This document shows positions 40,662-48,806 of a DNA stretch of 64,000 nt, in pieces. Within the stretch, counting starts at the first letter, position 1; the number at the start of each line of letters is the position of its first letter. Origin of the DNA: a bacterium. GTDB taxonomy: Bacteria > Auribacterota > UBA6266. Position numbers and translations under genes: made by a program. The DNA lies in contig JALOBK010000001.1 of NCBI GenBank assembly GCA_023228325.1, positions 62,001 through 126,000 on the forward strand. Direction: 5' to 3'. The notes under the pieces were generated by a model, which had not been told where the DNA came from, ran no database searches, and was given only the letters and a program-made list of their open reading frames with translations.

Positions 40662-41372
40662 TTAATCTCCCTTTAAAAACTTGCTTTTGCCGATTAAATC
40701 TTTTCTGTTTTTCTTTGTTTTTGCCAAAGCTTTATCTCTTCGCCACCTGCCGATTTCTTTATGATTCCCAGAAAGCAGGATTTCAGGAACCTTAAAATTC
40801 TTATAAACGGCAGGCCTGGTATAATGCGGATATTCCAGAATGCCGGCTGAAAAAGATTCATCTTTACTGGAATCAGCATGTCCGAGAACGCCCGGCAGCA
40901 ACCTTATAATTGAATCAACGATTATCATCGCAGGCATCTCGCCGTTTGTCAAAACATAATCGCCGATGGAAAACTCATAGTCTGCCAGTTTTTCAGCGAC
41001 TCTTTCATCAACTCCTTCATAATGCCCGCAAATGATGATAATATGGCCGCAGGACGCAAGTCTTTCACAATCTTTCTGTGTGTATTTCTTCCCTGACGCG
41101 CTGGCCAGCAAAACAACTGAATTTCTCTTCTTAAACTTTTTAACAGCCTCAAAAATCGGTTCGGGCTTTAAAACCATTCCGGGTCCGCCGCCGTACGGCC
41201 TGTCATCCGCGGTCTTATGCTTATCTTTTGTAAAATCCCTGAGATTAACTATTTTAATTTCCGCTTTACCTGCATTTACAGCTCTCTTGATTATCGACTC
41301 GCTGAACACCCTGGCAAACATGCCTGGAAAAAGCGTTAAAATGATTACAGTTAATTTTTTGCGCCGGGACAT
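40662..41372 (-). CDS. trmD: tRNA m1G37 methyltransferase TrmD
   Basis: TrmD methylates G37 of tRNAs with G at 36, preventing frameshifts. The 236 residues contain the SPOUT knot motifs DDRPYGGGPGMVLKPEPI (~56-73), CGHYEGVDERV (~112-122) and SIGDYVLTNGEMPAM (~131-145). It follows rpsP directly. In many bacteria rimM stands between them; here it does not. Confidence 0.96.
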   Translation of the reverse strand: MSRRKKLTVIILTLFPGMFARVFSESIIKRAVNAGKAEIKIVNLRDFTKDKHKTADDRPYGGGPGMVLKPEPIFEAVKKFKKRNSVVLLASASGKKYTQKDCERLASCGHIIIICGHYEGVDERVAEKLADYEFSIGDYVLTNGEMPAMIIVDSIIRLLPGVLGHADSSKDESFSAGILEYPHYTRPAVYKNFKVPEILLSGNHKEIGRWRRDKALAKTKKNRKDLIGKSKFLKGD

Positions 41373-41376
41373 TTTA

Positions 41377-41622
41377 TTAACTGATCGATAAGCCCTGTTT
41401 TTTAAGCAGCACCCTGACCGTGTCTGAAGGTCTCGCCCCTTTTCCCATCCAGTAGCCGGCCCTCTCCTTGTCCACGGTTACCTTACCGTCAACCTTGGGG
41501 TCATAAGTGCCTATCTGCTCGATAAACCTTCCATCTCTGGGGCTTTTTGTATCGGCGACCACAATCCTGAAAAAAGGATTGTTTTTCGAACCCATTCTTT
41601 TAAGCCTGATTTTTACAGCCAT
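41377..41622 (-). CDS. rpsP: Ribosomal protein bS16
   Basis: Residues 1-81 match bS16 in full: MAVKIRLKRMGSKNNPFFRIVVADTK opening in pattern (basic, with NNPF), GRFIEQIGTYDP (~33-44) and the AXXWXXXGAXPSDTVRXLL-like C-terminus. It is the first gene of rpsP-trmD-rplS-rnhB-yraN-comM. Confidence 0.96.
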   Translation of the reverse strand: MAVKIRLKRMGSKNNPFFRIVVADTKSPRDGRFIEQIGTYDPKVDGKVTVDKERAGYWMGKGARPSDTVRVLLKKQGLSIS

Positions 41623-41712
41623 TAATTCCTCCTAAAATACCAGCCAAAATTAATATAAAACATTATAAAATTACAAGTGAGAAAATATACAGCATGGATA
41701 CATTAAAGTCAA

Positions 41713-43038
41713 TCATTTTCTCTGTAACCCGAATCCGGGGATGCCGGGCATTTTACCTTTAAACTGCGTTATTTTTTTTAACATTTTCCCGCTGATTTCA
41801 AATCTTTTTATCAGAGAATTGACATCCTGCAATGTTGTCCCGCTGCCTGCCGCTATTCTTTTCCTCCGGCTCCCGTTAATTATCAATGGGGTTTTTCTCT
41901 CTTTAACGGTCATGGATGATACTATCGCTTCTATCCTGGTTAACTCCCTGTCATCGACATTAAGGCCTTTGTTTTTTCCGGCTCCCGGCAGATAACTCAG
42001 GATATCCGTCAAAGAACCCATCTTTTTCAACTGTTTTACCTGGTTTAAAAAATCGTTAAAATCAAACTCGTGCTTCTTGATCTTATTAAACAGTTTTTCA
42101 GCCTCCTCCCGGTCAAACGACCCCTGAGCTTTTTCAACCAGCGTAACCACATCCCCCATACCCAATATCCGGGAAGCCATCCTTTCCGGATAAAAGACTT
42201 CCAGATCGCCGTTTTTTTCCCCTGTGCCCGCATAAACAACCGGTTTACCCGTAACATGCCTTATTGATATGGCAGCGCCGCCTCTTGTGTCCCCGTCAAG
42301 CTTGGTAAGTATAACGCCCGAAAAATCCAGGGCTTTGTGAAACGATTCCGCGCTCAATACCGCATCCTGCCCCGTACAGGAATCGGCGACAAAATAAATT
42401 TTTGAAGGAAGGATCGCTTTTTTTATTTCGATTATTTCATTCATCATCGCTTCATCAACATGCATCCTGCCGGCCGAATCAACTATAAGATGGTCGTATT
42501 TACCCTGATTGCATTCAGCCAGGGCGTCCCGGGCAATTTCAACCGCATTCCTGTGTTTCTTCCGGAAAAACACATCCAGACCGTTGGAGCGTCCTATCTG
42601 TATAAGCTGTTCTATCGCCGCCGGACGGTGTATATCACAGGCAACAAGCAGAGACTTCCGGCTTTTCTCTTTAAGCATATGCCCCAGTTTCCCGCACGTT
42701 GTCGTCTTGCCTGAACCCTGCAAACCCGCCATAAGAATAATTTTATCTTCCGGCATGATTTCCGCGTTATCCCCGCCCGAAAGGAACTCTGCCAGCTCAT
42801 CAAACAGGACCTTGATAAACTGCTGGCCCGGAGAAACGCTGGAAAGAACTTTTTTACCCAGGGCTTTTTGCTTAACAGACTCTATAAATTCCCTGACCAC
42901 CCGGTAATTGACATCCGCCTCCAGCAAAGCAAGCCTTACATCCCTCAGCGCATCCTCAATATTTTTTTCGCTGAGCCTGCCGCAGCCCCGCAAATTTTTA
43001 AATAATCTTTCGAATTTCAGCGTTAATTCGTCAAACAT
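41713..43038 (-). CDS. ffh: Signal recognition particle GTPase Ffh
   Basis: Ffh with SRP RNA targets nascent membrane proteins. The 441 residues contain the N domain (~1-95), GTPase P-loop GLQGSGKTTTCGKLG (~104-118), the DTAGR-equivalent DSAGRMH (~187), TKLDGDTRGGA (~244) and a C-terminal M domain with the RIAAGSGTTLQDVNSLIKRF signal-binding and RNA-binding stretch. The tail is short of the usual Met-rich extension. The gene lies alone between murA and rpsP. Confidence 0.96.
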   Translation of the reverse strand: MFDELTLKFERLFKNLRGCGRLSEKNIEDALRDVRLALLEADVNYRVVREFIESVKQKALGKKVLSSVSPGQQFIKVLFDELAEFLSGGDNAEIMPEDKIILMAGLQGSGKTTTCGKLGHMLKEKSRKSLLVACDIHRPAAIEQLIQIGRSNGLDVFFRKKHRNAVEIARDALAECNQGKYDHLIVDSAGRMHVDEAMMNEIIEIKKAILPSKIYFVADSCTGQDAVLSAESFHKALDFSGVILTKLDGDTRGGAAISIRHVTGKPVVYAGTGEKNGDLEVFYPERMASRILGMGDVVTLVEKAQGSFDREEAEKLFNKIKKHEFDFNDFLNQVKQLKKMGSLTDILSYLPGAGKNKGLNVDDRELTRIEAIVSSMTVKERKTPLIINGSRRKRIAAGSGTTLQDVNSLIKRFEISGKMLKKITQFKGKMPGIPGFGLQRK

Positions 43039-43065
43039 AACATCCCTGTTTAGAAATTAGTTATT

Positions 43066-43138
43066 AAGTTACTGAGTTATTGAGCGCACATTAATATTCA
43101 AAGCCTGATAATTTACTAACTAAATAACTCAATAACTG
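43066..43138. repeat. Imperfect inverted repeat downstream of murA
   Basis: AAGTTACTGAGTTATT (43066-43081) and AATAACTCAATAACTG (43123-43138) are complementary at 14 of 16 positions across a 41-base loop. The arms are themselves built of GTTATT-like 7- to 8-base units. No T-run follows, but the structure lies in the murA-ffh gap and may end or pause murA transcription. Confidence 0.45.
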
Positions 43139-43152
43139 TTTTTTCTGCTTTC

Positions 43153-44415
43153 CTATTCCCTTATTCTCCTGATATCCGCCCCGAGCTTAACTAACTTGGT
43201 CTCTATATCTTCATAACCCCTGTCAATGTGGTAAACCCTGGAAATAACCGTTTCCCCTTCGGCGATAAGGCCGGCCAACACAAGCGAAGCGCTGGCTCTC
43301 AGGTCAGAAGCCATAACGGGCGCGCCGCTGAGACTTTTAACACCGGCTACGATTGTACTCGACGCCTCCCTGTGTATTTTTGCCCCCATTCTGTTTAACT
43401 CGGGCACATGCATAAACCTTTCCGGATATATTTTCTCCGTAATAATGCTTATACCCGGGGTTATACACATAAGCGTCGTCATCTGCGCCTGCAGATCGGT
43501 CGGGAACCCCGGATAGCTCATCGTAATAACATCCACAGGATCTCTTTTTCCTGTTGCTGTGACGGTAATGTCATTATTGCCGATATCAAATTTCACGCCC
43601 GATTTCTGTAAAATATCCAGCAACGCCTTCATGTGTCCCGACAACGCATTTTTAACAACAAGTTTTTTGCCGCATAAAGCGCCCGCGATGATAAAAGTGC
43701 CCGCCTCAATCCTGTCGGGGATAATTCTGTGAGAAACGCCTTTAAGGCTTTTAACGCCTTTAATAATAATCCTTGGGGAACCCAGGCCGATTATGTTTGC
43801 TCCCATTTTAACCAGAAAATTTCCAAGATCCACTACCTCGGGTTCACAGGCCGCGCTTTCAATAACAGTATTACCCTCAGCCTTAACGGCGGCCATCATA
43901 ATATTCGCGGTAGCAAGTACGCTGGAACCGAACCTTCCTCCCAGAAAAATATCAGCTCCGACTAATCCGGATGTCTCCGCATGGATATATCCGTGTTCAA
44001 TCTTTATTTTACTTCCAAGTTCACTCAGCCCTTTCAGGTGAAGATCTACAGGCCTGGGCCCTATAACACAGCCTCCGGGATGCGATACTCTCGCTTTCCC
44101 GAATTTGCCCAGCATCGGGCCTAAAACCGCGATGGAAGCCCTCATCTGCTTTACCAAATCATATGGAGCCGTATAATTATTTATGCCTGAAGGATCTATT
44201 TTCAGTGTTCCGGCTTCCGCGGATACTTTTGCTCCGATACAAGTTAAAATTTCCGCCATGGTGGAAATATCCTTGATTTCCGGCACACCCTGAATTTCAC
44301 ACGGCGAATCCGCTAAAATAGAAGCCGCCATTACGGGCAGAGCGGAATTCTTTGCGCCGGACACTGAAACTTCGCCGCTCAGGGTATTTCCTCCTTTAAT
44401 AATAAAAACATCCAT
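43153..44415 (-). CDS. murA: UDP-N-acetylglucosamine 1-carboxyvinyltransferase MurA
   Basis: MurA performs the first committed step of peptidoglycan synthesis, adding phosphoenolpyruvate to UDP-GlcNAc. The 420 residues open with GGNTLSGEVSVSGAKNSALP (~8-27). The catalytic loop HPGGCVIGPRPVDLHL (~111-126) keeps the reactive Cys, so fosfomycin sensitivity is expected. RASI-x-x-LGP (~92) and other substrate residues are present. It follows prmC by 19 bases. Confidence 0.96.
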   Translation of the reverse strand: MDVFIIKGGNTLSGEVSVSGAKNSALPVMAASILADSPCEIQGVPEIKDISTMAEILTCIGAKVSAEAGTLKIDPSGINNYTAPYDLVKQMRASIAVLGPMLGKFGKARVSHPGGCVIGPRPVDLHLKGLSELGSKIKIEHGYIHAETSGLVGADIFLGGRFGSSVLATANIMMAAVKAEGNTVIESAACEPEVVDLGNFLVKMGANIIGLGSPRIIIKGVKSLKGVSHRIIPDRIEAGTFIIAGALCGKKLVVKNALSGHMKALLDILQKSGVKFDIGNNDITVTATGKRDPVDVITMSYPGFPTDLQAQMTTLMCITPGISIITEKIYPERFMHVPELNRMGAKIHREASSTIVAGVKSLSGAPVMASDLRASASLVLAGLIAEGETVISRVYHIDRGYEDIETKLVKLGADIRRIRE

Positions 44416-44434
44416 CTTTTATTCCTTTCCGGTC

Positions 44435-45313
44435 TTAATATCTAAAGCAGGCTATTCTGTCTTTGGCGTTATAATCTTTTATAATATGAACACCGTAAAA
44501 ACCGTTTCTTACCGCGATATCGCTTATCTTTTCAGCCTGATTATAACCTATTTCACAGATAAGGCGCCCGCCCTTTTTTAAAAAAAAGCGCGCCTCCTGT
44601 ATTATGCGCCTGTAAAACTCCATACCGCCATTTCCCGCCCACAAGGCTTTACCCGGTTCATATTTCAGGACATATTTATCAACATCTTCCCTCTCCTTTT
44701 TTGAAACATAGGGAGGATTAGCGACGATTACATCCGCGGGACAGATCTTGTTCGCCCGCAAAGGGTTGAATAAATCCCCTTTAAAAAATTTAACTTTCCC
44801 CCGGGGCAAAATCGAATTCGCGTTTGAAATGGCGCACTTTATAGCTTTCGATGATATATCCGTACCGAAAACAGCCGCATCCGAGTTTTTCGCAACAGCG
44901 ACAGCGGCCGCTCCGCAACCGCAGCAAATATCATAAACAACGGGTTTTTTATATGAAAAAGCGATAATTTCCAGGGTTTTTTCCACAAGCAATTCCGTTT
45001 CAGGCCTCGGTATAAAAACACCCTTTTCCATTTTAAATTCCAGGCCGTAAAAAAAAGCCTGTTTTGTAATATATTGTACGGGAACTCCTCTTGCCGCTTT
45101 TCTGAGATATTTTTTTAACTGTGATACCTGCTTTTGGGAAAGTGTCCTGTTTTTTTCGAGGTATATAAACGCCCGGTCCATGCCTGTAATGTTTTCAATT
45201 AACCATTCCGCTTTTTTCAAGTGGTTTGGAATATTTCGCCGGGCCAATTCATCACTTGTCAGCTTGAGAGCCGAGCCGATACTGCGGGAAACCTCATCCT
45301 TTGGAGTTTTCAT
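44435..45313 (-). CDS. prmC: Release factor N5-glutamine methyltransferase PrmC
   Basis: PrmC methylates the Gln of the GGQ motif in RF1/RF2. The 292 residues contain the SAM-binding DICCGCGAAAVAVAK (~149-163), the NPPY motif (VIVANPPYVSKKE, ~211-223) and FIPRPETELLVE (~100-111). Its start overlaps prfA by 20 bases, the classic prfA-prmC coupling. Confidence 0.94.
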   Translation of the reverse strand: MKTPKDEVSRSIGSALKLTSDELARRNIPNHLKKAEWLIENITGMDRAFIYLEKNRTLSQKQVSQLKKYLRKAARGVPVQYITKQAFFYGLEFKMEKGVFIPRPETELLVEKTLEIIAFSYKKPVVYDICCGCGAAAVAVAKNSDAAVFGTDISSKAIKCAISNANSILPRGKVKFFKGDLFNPLRANKICPADVIVANPPYVSKKEREDVDKYVLKYEPGKALWAGNGGMEFYRRIIQEARFFLKKGGRLICEIGYNQAEKISDIAVRNGFYGVHIIKDYNAKDRIACFRY

Positions 45314-46379
45314 GAAGATTTTTCATTTTCTCTTCGTAATCTTTTTCAATCAATTTATCTATAAGCTCGTTTAAATCCCCGTTCATAATGCTCTCAAGGT
45401 CATACAGGGTAAGGTTAATCCTGTGGTCAGTGACCCTGTTCTGGGGAAAATTATATGTCCGGATTTTCGCGCTCCTGTCGCCCGATCCAACCATTGTTTT
45501 CCTCTGGGAAGCGCGCTTGCTGTTCTCTTCTTCCTGCAATTTATCATAAACCCTGGCCATTAAAACTTTCATCGCCTTGGCTTTGTTTTTGTGCTGTGAC
45601 TTTTCATCCTGGCATGAAACGACTATTCCGGTGGGAATATGAGTGATTCTTACGGCTGACTCGGTTTTATTGACGTGCTGCCCCCCTGCGCCGGCGGCCC
45701 TGAAGGTATCAATACGTAAATCTTCCGGGTTGATTTTGACATCTATCTCCTCGGCTTCCGGCAGGATAGCGACTGTTATCGCTGAGGTATGTATTCGACC
45801 GCTCGCTTCGGTCTCCGGAACCCTTTGAACCCTGTGAACTCCCCCTTCATACTTCATCTGTTTATATACGTTGCCGCCTTCAAGCAAAAAAACTATTTCT
45901 TTAAAACCCTGCTTTTCAGTTTCGCTGGAACTTAAAATCTCCACTTTCCATCCCTTGGCCTCGGCATAACGCATATACATTCTCGTAATATCGGATGCGA
46001 AAAGGGCGGCTTCCTCACCGCCCGTCCCCGCTCTTATCTCGACAATTGTATTCTTGCTGTCATTGGGTTCGGGGGGTATGAGCAGAAAGTTATATTCTTT
46101 CTCAAGCTGTGATTTTCTGATTTCCAGTTCGGATAATTCCTGATTTGCGAGCTGCCTTAAATCTTCATCGGCATTATCCGAATCCATGACTTCTTCCGCA
46201 GACTTCAAATCGGCTAATACCTTTTCCAGGCGAAGACCTGTTGATACTATCTGTGAAATACGGGAATGTTCCCTGGCTGTTTCAGCATACTTCTTTGTAT
46301 CGGAAATCAGAGAGTTATCGCTCAGCTTATCTTCGAGTTCAGAAAGCTTCTTCCTGAATAATTCGAGACTTTCATGCAC
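45294..46379 (-). CDS. prfA: Peptide chain release factor 1
   Basis: RF1 recognises UAA and UAG. The 361 residues have the RF1-type stop-codon recognition region RVPETEASGRIHTSA (~184-198) and the peptidyl-hydrolysis motif AAGAGGQHVNKTESAVR (~228-244). It lies between rpmE and prmC. Length is normal. Confidence 0.96.
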   Translation of the reverse strand: MHESLELFRKKLSELEDKLSDNSLISDTKKYAETAREHSRISQIVSTGLRLEKVLADLKSAEEVMDSDNADEDLRQLANQELSELEIRKSQLEKEYNFLLIPPEPNDSKNTIVEIRAGTGGEEAALFASDITRMYMRYAEAKGWKVEILSSSETEKQGFKEIVFLLEGGNVYKQMKYEGGVHRVQRVPETEASGRIHTSAITVAILPEAEEIDVKINPEDLRIDTFRAAGAGGQHVNKTESAVRITHIPTGIVVSCQDEKSQHKNKAKAMKVLMARVYDKLQEEENSKRASQRKTMVGSGDRSAKIRTYNFPQNRVTDHRINLTLYDLESIMNGDLNELIDKLIEKDYEEKMKNLHENSKG

Positions 46380-46382
46380 GGA

Positions 46383-46598
46383 TTATGCTTCTCCGCCTTT
46401 TTTCTTGCCGTACTTCTTCATGAATTTCTCTACTCTTCCGGCAGCGTCCATAAGTTTTTCCTTACCGGTAAAGAAAGGATGGCATTTCGAACATATACCA
46501 ATATGAATCTCCGGCCTGGTAGAGCGGGTGTGTATCACTTCTCCGCACGCGCATGTTATAGTTGAATCTGAATATTTCGGATGTATATTCTTTTTCAC
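46383..46598 (-). CDS. rpmE: Ribosomal protein bL31
   Basis: A 71-residue zinc-type bL31, with CAC (~16-18) and C-S-K-C (~36-39) ligands, beginning MKKNIHPKY in its encoded reading. The start is a GTG with GGGAGG 9 bases upstream. It heads rpmE-prfA-prmC-murA. Its presence in a zinc form is the zinc-replete version of the protein. Confidence 0.93.
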   Translation of the reverse strand: MKKNIHPKYSDSTITCACGEVIHTRSTRPEIHIGICSKCHPFFTGKEKLMDAAGRVEKFMKKYGKKKGGEA

Positions 46599-46667
46599 TT
46601 TTAAATCCTCCCAATATCTAATTTAAACGTTCATTATACTTTATCTGTCAAGAGATATCCGGCCCTG

Positions 46668-46706
46668 AAAAAAATTAATCGGCGCGGGACTAATCAGCCG
46701 ATTAAT
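46668..46706 (-). terminator. Intrinsic terminator of the exported-protein gene
   Basis: On the minus strand, ATTAATCGGC pairs perfectly with GCCGATTAAT (10 bp) around a 13-base loop and is followed by TTTTTTT. It ends the transcript coming from 46733-47365 and precedes rpmE. Confidence 0.85.
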
Positions 46707-46732
46707 TTCATGAGTAAATAATTTTCTATAAC

Positions 46733-47365
46733 CTATTTGCCTGAAGAGACTTCCAGCGAACCCACAATCCTGTCGTAAACTTTTTTGTATTCGTAAAAAT
46801 CTCTCTTATCCGCGGAATATTTTATCTGGACAATATCTTTACCCACTTCAAATCCGGCGCAAACCGTGAGAATATCGGTTGTTCTGTCATTCACGGAATA
46901 CAGCGGCAAAGAAACGCTGTTTTCAGAAAATACCTCTTTTGCGGATATCCCGCTTACCGTAATATCTCTTGAATCAGTCTTGCCGGAGATATTATCCATC
47001 ATATCTTCAATCCCGTCAAACTTTCCCGCGGGATAAACCTTAACCCTCAAATTGACAGTGTAAGTGTTATCAACATTCCTCGGGCCGGCTATGGAAAAAG
47101 ACTTCACTGACCTTTCTGTAAATTTTCCGGGGGATGAAACCCAGTTCGAAGGAACGTCCATTTTCATAGTTAAACCGCTGAGCAAAATTTCTTTCCTTAT
47201 AAATTTTTCCACAGTTTCAAACCTTTCCTGGCTGATTTTCCTGGTCCCGTCAGCGTTTTCCGGTATTATCGCATTAATATTATTTTTAGCAAACACATCA
47301 ATGCTCATAACTAATACAGGTAAACCAACCGCTAAAATTATCGTAAAAATATATTTTTTTTTCAC
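46733..47365 (-). CDS. Exported protein of unknown function
   Basis: This 210-residue protein has an N-terminal signal peptide (MKKK then a hydrophobic stretch ending near FAKN) and a mature region of beta-rich, PsbP-like composition (PSNWVSSPGKF, YPAGKFDGIEDMM, QIKYSADKRDFYEY). It lies 23 bases after the prepilin-peptidase fusion gene at 47389, so the two are co-transcribed; a possible inhibitor, chaperone or partner role is guesswork. I recognise no family with confidence. Confidence 0.65.
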   Translation of the reverse strand: MKKKYIFTIILAVGLPVLVMSIDVFAKNNINAIIPENADGTRKISQERFETVEKFIRKEILLSGLTMKMDVPSNWVSSPGKFTERSVKSFSIAGPRNVDNTYTVNLRVKVYPAGKFDGIEDMMDNISGKTDSRDITVSGISAKEVFSENSVSLPLYSVNDRTTDILTVCAGFEVGKDIVQIKYSADKRDFYEYKKVYDRIVGSLEVSSGK

Positions 47366-47388
47366 GATATATCTCCTTTATATATACA

Positions 47389-48702
47389 CTAATTATAAGT
47401 TATCACGCTTGTATCAACATCCCAAGCCATATTTTTTAACTCGGGATAACAAAAATACTGAGGATCTTCACTGCTTGGCAATAAATCAGGATATGAAGTC
47501 CAACCCAATATATCAATTATATCCTCGTAATCAGCGGGCAGGCTTTCTGTTTCACCTTTATCTATATAGTCTCCGTAATTTATATCATCCACGCTGGCAA
47601 TGTCTTCATTGCCGTAAGGAAGCCCGGCGCCCCAGATAAGCTGCGCCGCCGAGTCACACACATCATAACCTGTAGTCTCGGAACTGGAATTATATCTTGC
47701 GCCATCCATCCAGAAATGAGCTTCATTCCACCATGCGAGAAATTCAATCTGCGCGGTAGCCGCGCAGTTCGCTATCTGGACAGCGCTATATCCAACCTCT
47801 GTGTCATTTGCTTCTATATACGCCCAAATATCGATTAAAGAATCGATTCTTTGCTGGAGAGTGGGGCCGTTATAATTTGTTGGGTTTGCCGGATGAAGGG
47901 CATTCTGTCCCGCATGCGTCGCCTCATGAATAATAATCGTTGCTATTATATACTTATCCGAGTTTTCATATGCGTTATCAATTACAATTTCGTCAGCCGC
48001 AGAATCATAATAAGCGACAGCACCGTCAGCATCTCCGAAGACAGGGACTATATTGTTATTTTTTAAAAGTTCATAATATATGCTTGCCCACTCATGGTCC
48101 TTTATGACATCAAGGAGCGCGTTTCTAATTAAACTGCTGGCTCCTTCCAGCCAGTGTTTTTCCTCCTCTGACGCTTCGGAACCCTGTGATCCTTTTTGAT
48201 CATCCTCGCTTCCCTCAGAACCGCCTCTTCCGGAAGAACCGCCCGCGCCATGCCCCGCTGACGGAGCGGTTATATCCACTCCACCCGTAATACCGGCTGT
48301 GGTCGGAGCCGTAATATTTACGCCGGGCAAGTCGGTTGATGCCGAGTAAAGGTCATATCTGCCTTCCTGATTATCACCGGGATATTTGTAGATATAAGGA
48401 ACTCCGTTCGCGTCAATGATAAGCCCGTCCTGAATAGCCTCGGATGAAAACGCGAAGTAGCCGCCGCCCAGGCACAATACCATATCGGCATTTGCGCCGT
48501 AAGGATAAGTGCCCCAGTCCGAATAATACATTTCCAGAGCCGCTCTAAGCTGGTTTAAGTCAACAGGAATACCGGTTTCATTCGCCCTGTGCCTTGACCT
48601 CAGAAGAACCGGCAGTAAAAGGCCCGCGATAATAATTATAATTCCAACAACCACAAGCAATTCCGTAATACTAAAACCCTTTTTTCCGGAAAACGGCCTC
48701 AT
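47389..48702 (-). CDS. Prepilin fused to a HEATH-motif zinc-peptidase-like domain
   Basis: This 437-residue protein starts with a GspG/PilA-type prepilin leader (MRPFSGKKG|FSITELL, Glu +5) and pilin helix, with an NQLRAALEMYYSDWGTYP segment (~48-65) of a pseudopilin major-subunit fold. After a Gly/Ser/Glu-rich linker (~125-185) comes a second domain with IIHEATHAGQNALHP (~258-272), an HExxH zinc-protease motif, and acidic Asn/Asp-rich sequence. It is the only prepilin here without H-X9-DG. The combination suggests a secreted or surface-displayed peptidase carried by the pilus apparatus. The promoter is at 48772-48800. Confidence 0.72.
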   Translation of the reverse strand: MRPFSGKKGFSITELLVVVGIIIIIAGLLLPVLLRSRHRANETGIPVDLNQLRAALEMYYSDWGTYPYGANADMVLCLGGGYFAFSSEAIQDGLIIDANGVPYIYKYPGDNQEGRYDLYSASTDLPGVNITAPTTAGITGGVDITAPSAGHGAGGSSGRGGSEGSEDDQKGSQGSEASEEEKHWLEGASSLIRNALLDVIKDHEWASIYYELLKNNNIVPVFGDADGAVAYYDSAADEIVIDNAYENSDKYIIATIIIHEATHAGQNALHPANPTNYNGPTLQQRIDSLIDIWAYIEANDTEVGYSAVQIANCAATAQIEFLAWWNEAHFWMDGARYNSSSETTGYDVCDSAAQLIWGAGLPYGNEDIASVDDINYGDYIDKGETESLPADYEDIIDILGWTSYPDLLPSSEDPQYFCYPELKNMAWDVDTSVITYN

Positions 48703-48771
48703 AATAATCTCCCATGATTAAGAACTTTCTACAGAAATCACCTTATATGACAACATATCTACAGATATAAT

Positions 48772-48800
48772 AAATTACCATAAATAACCACCGTGGTCAA
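48772..48800 (-). promoter_or_regulatory. Promoter of the prepilin-peptidase gene
   Basis: On the minus strand, TTGACC (48795-48800), a 17-base spacer and TAATTT (48772-48777), with a leader of about 63 bases before the ATG at 48702. It sits immediately after the rho stop. Confidence 0.55.
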
Positions 48801-48806
48801 CGATGA

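Noticed and set aside
47064..47639. 191-codon plus-strand frame opposite the exported protein and the prepilin fusion
   Set aside because: Antisense to two genes with signal peptides and promoters; no family match.
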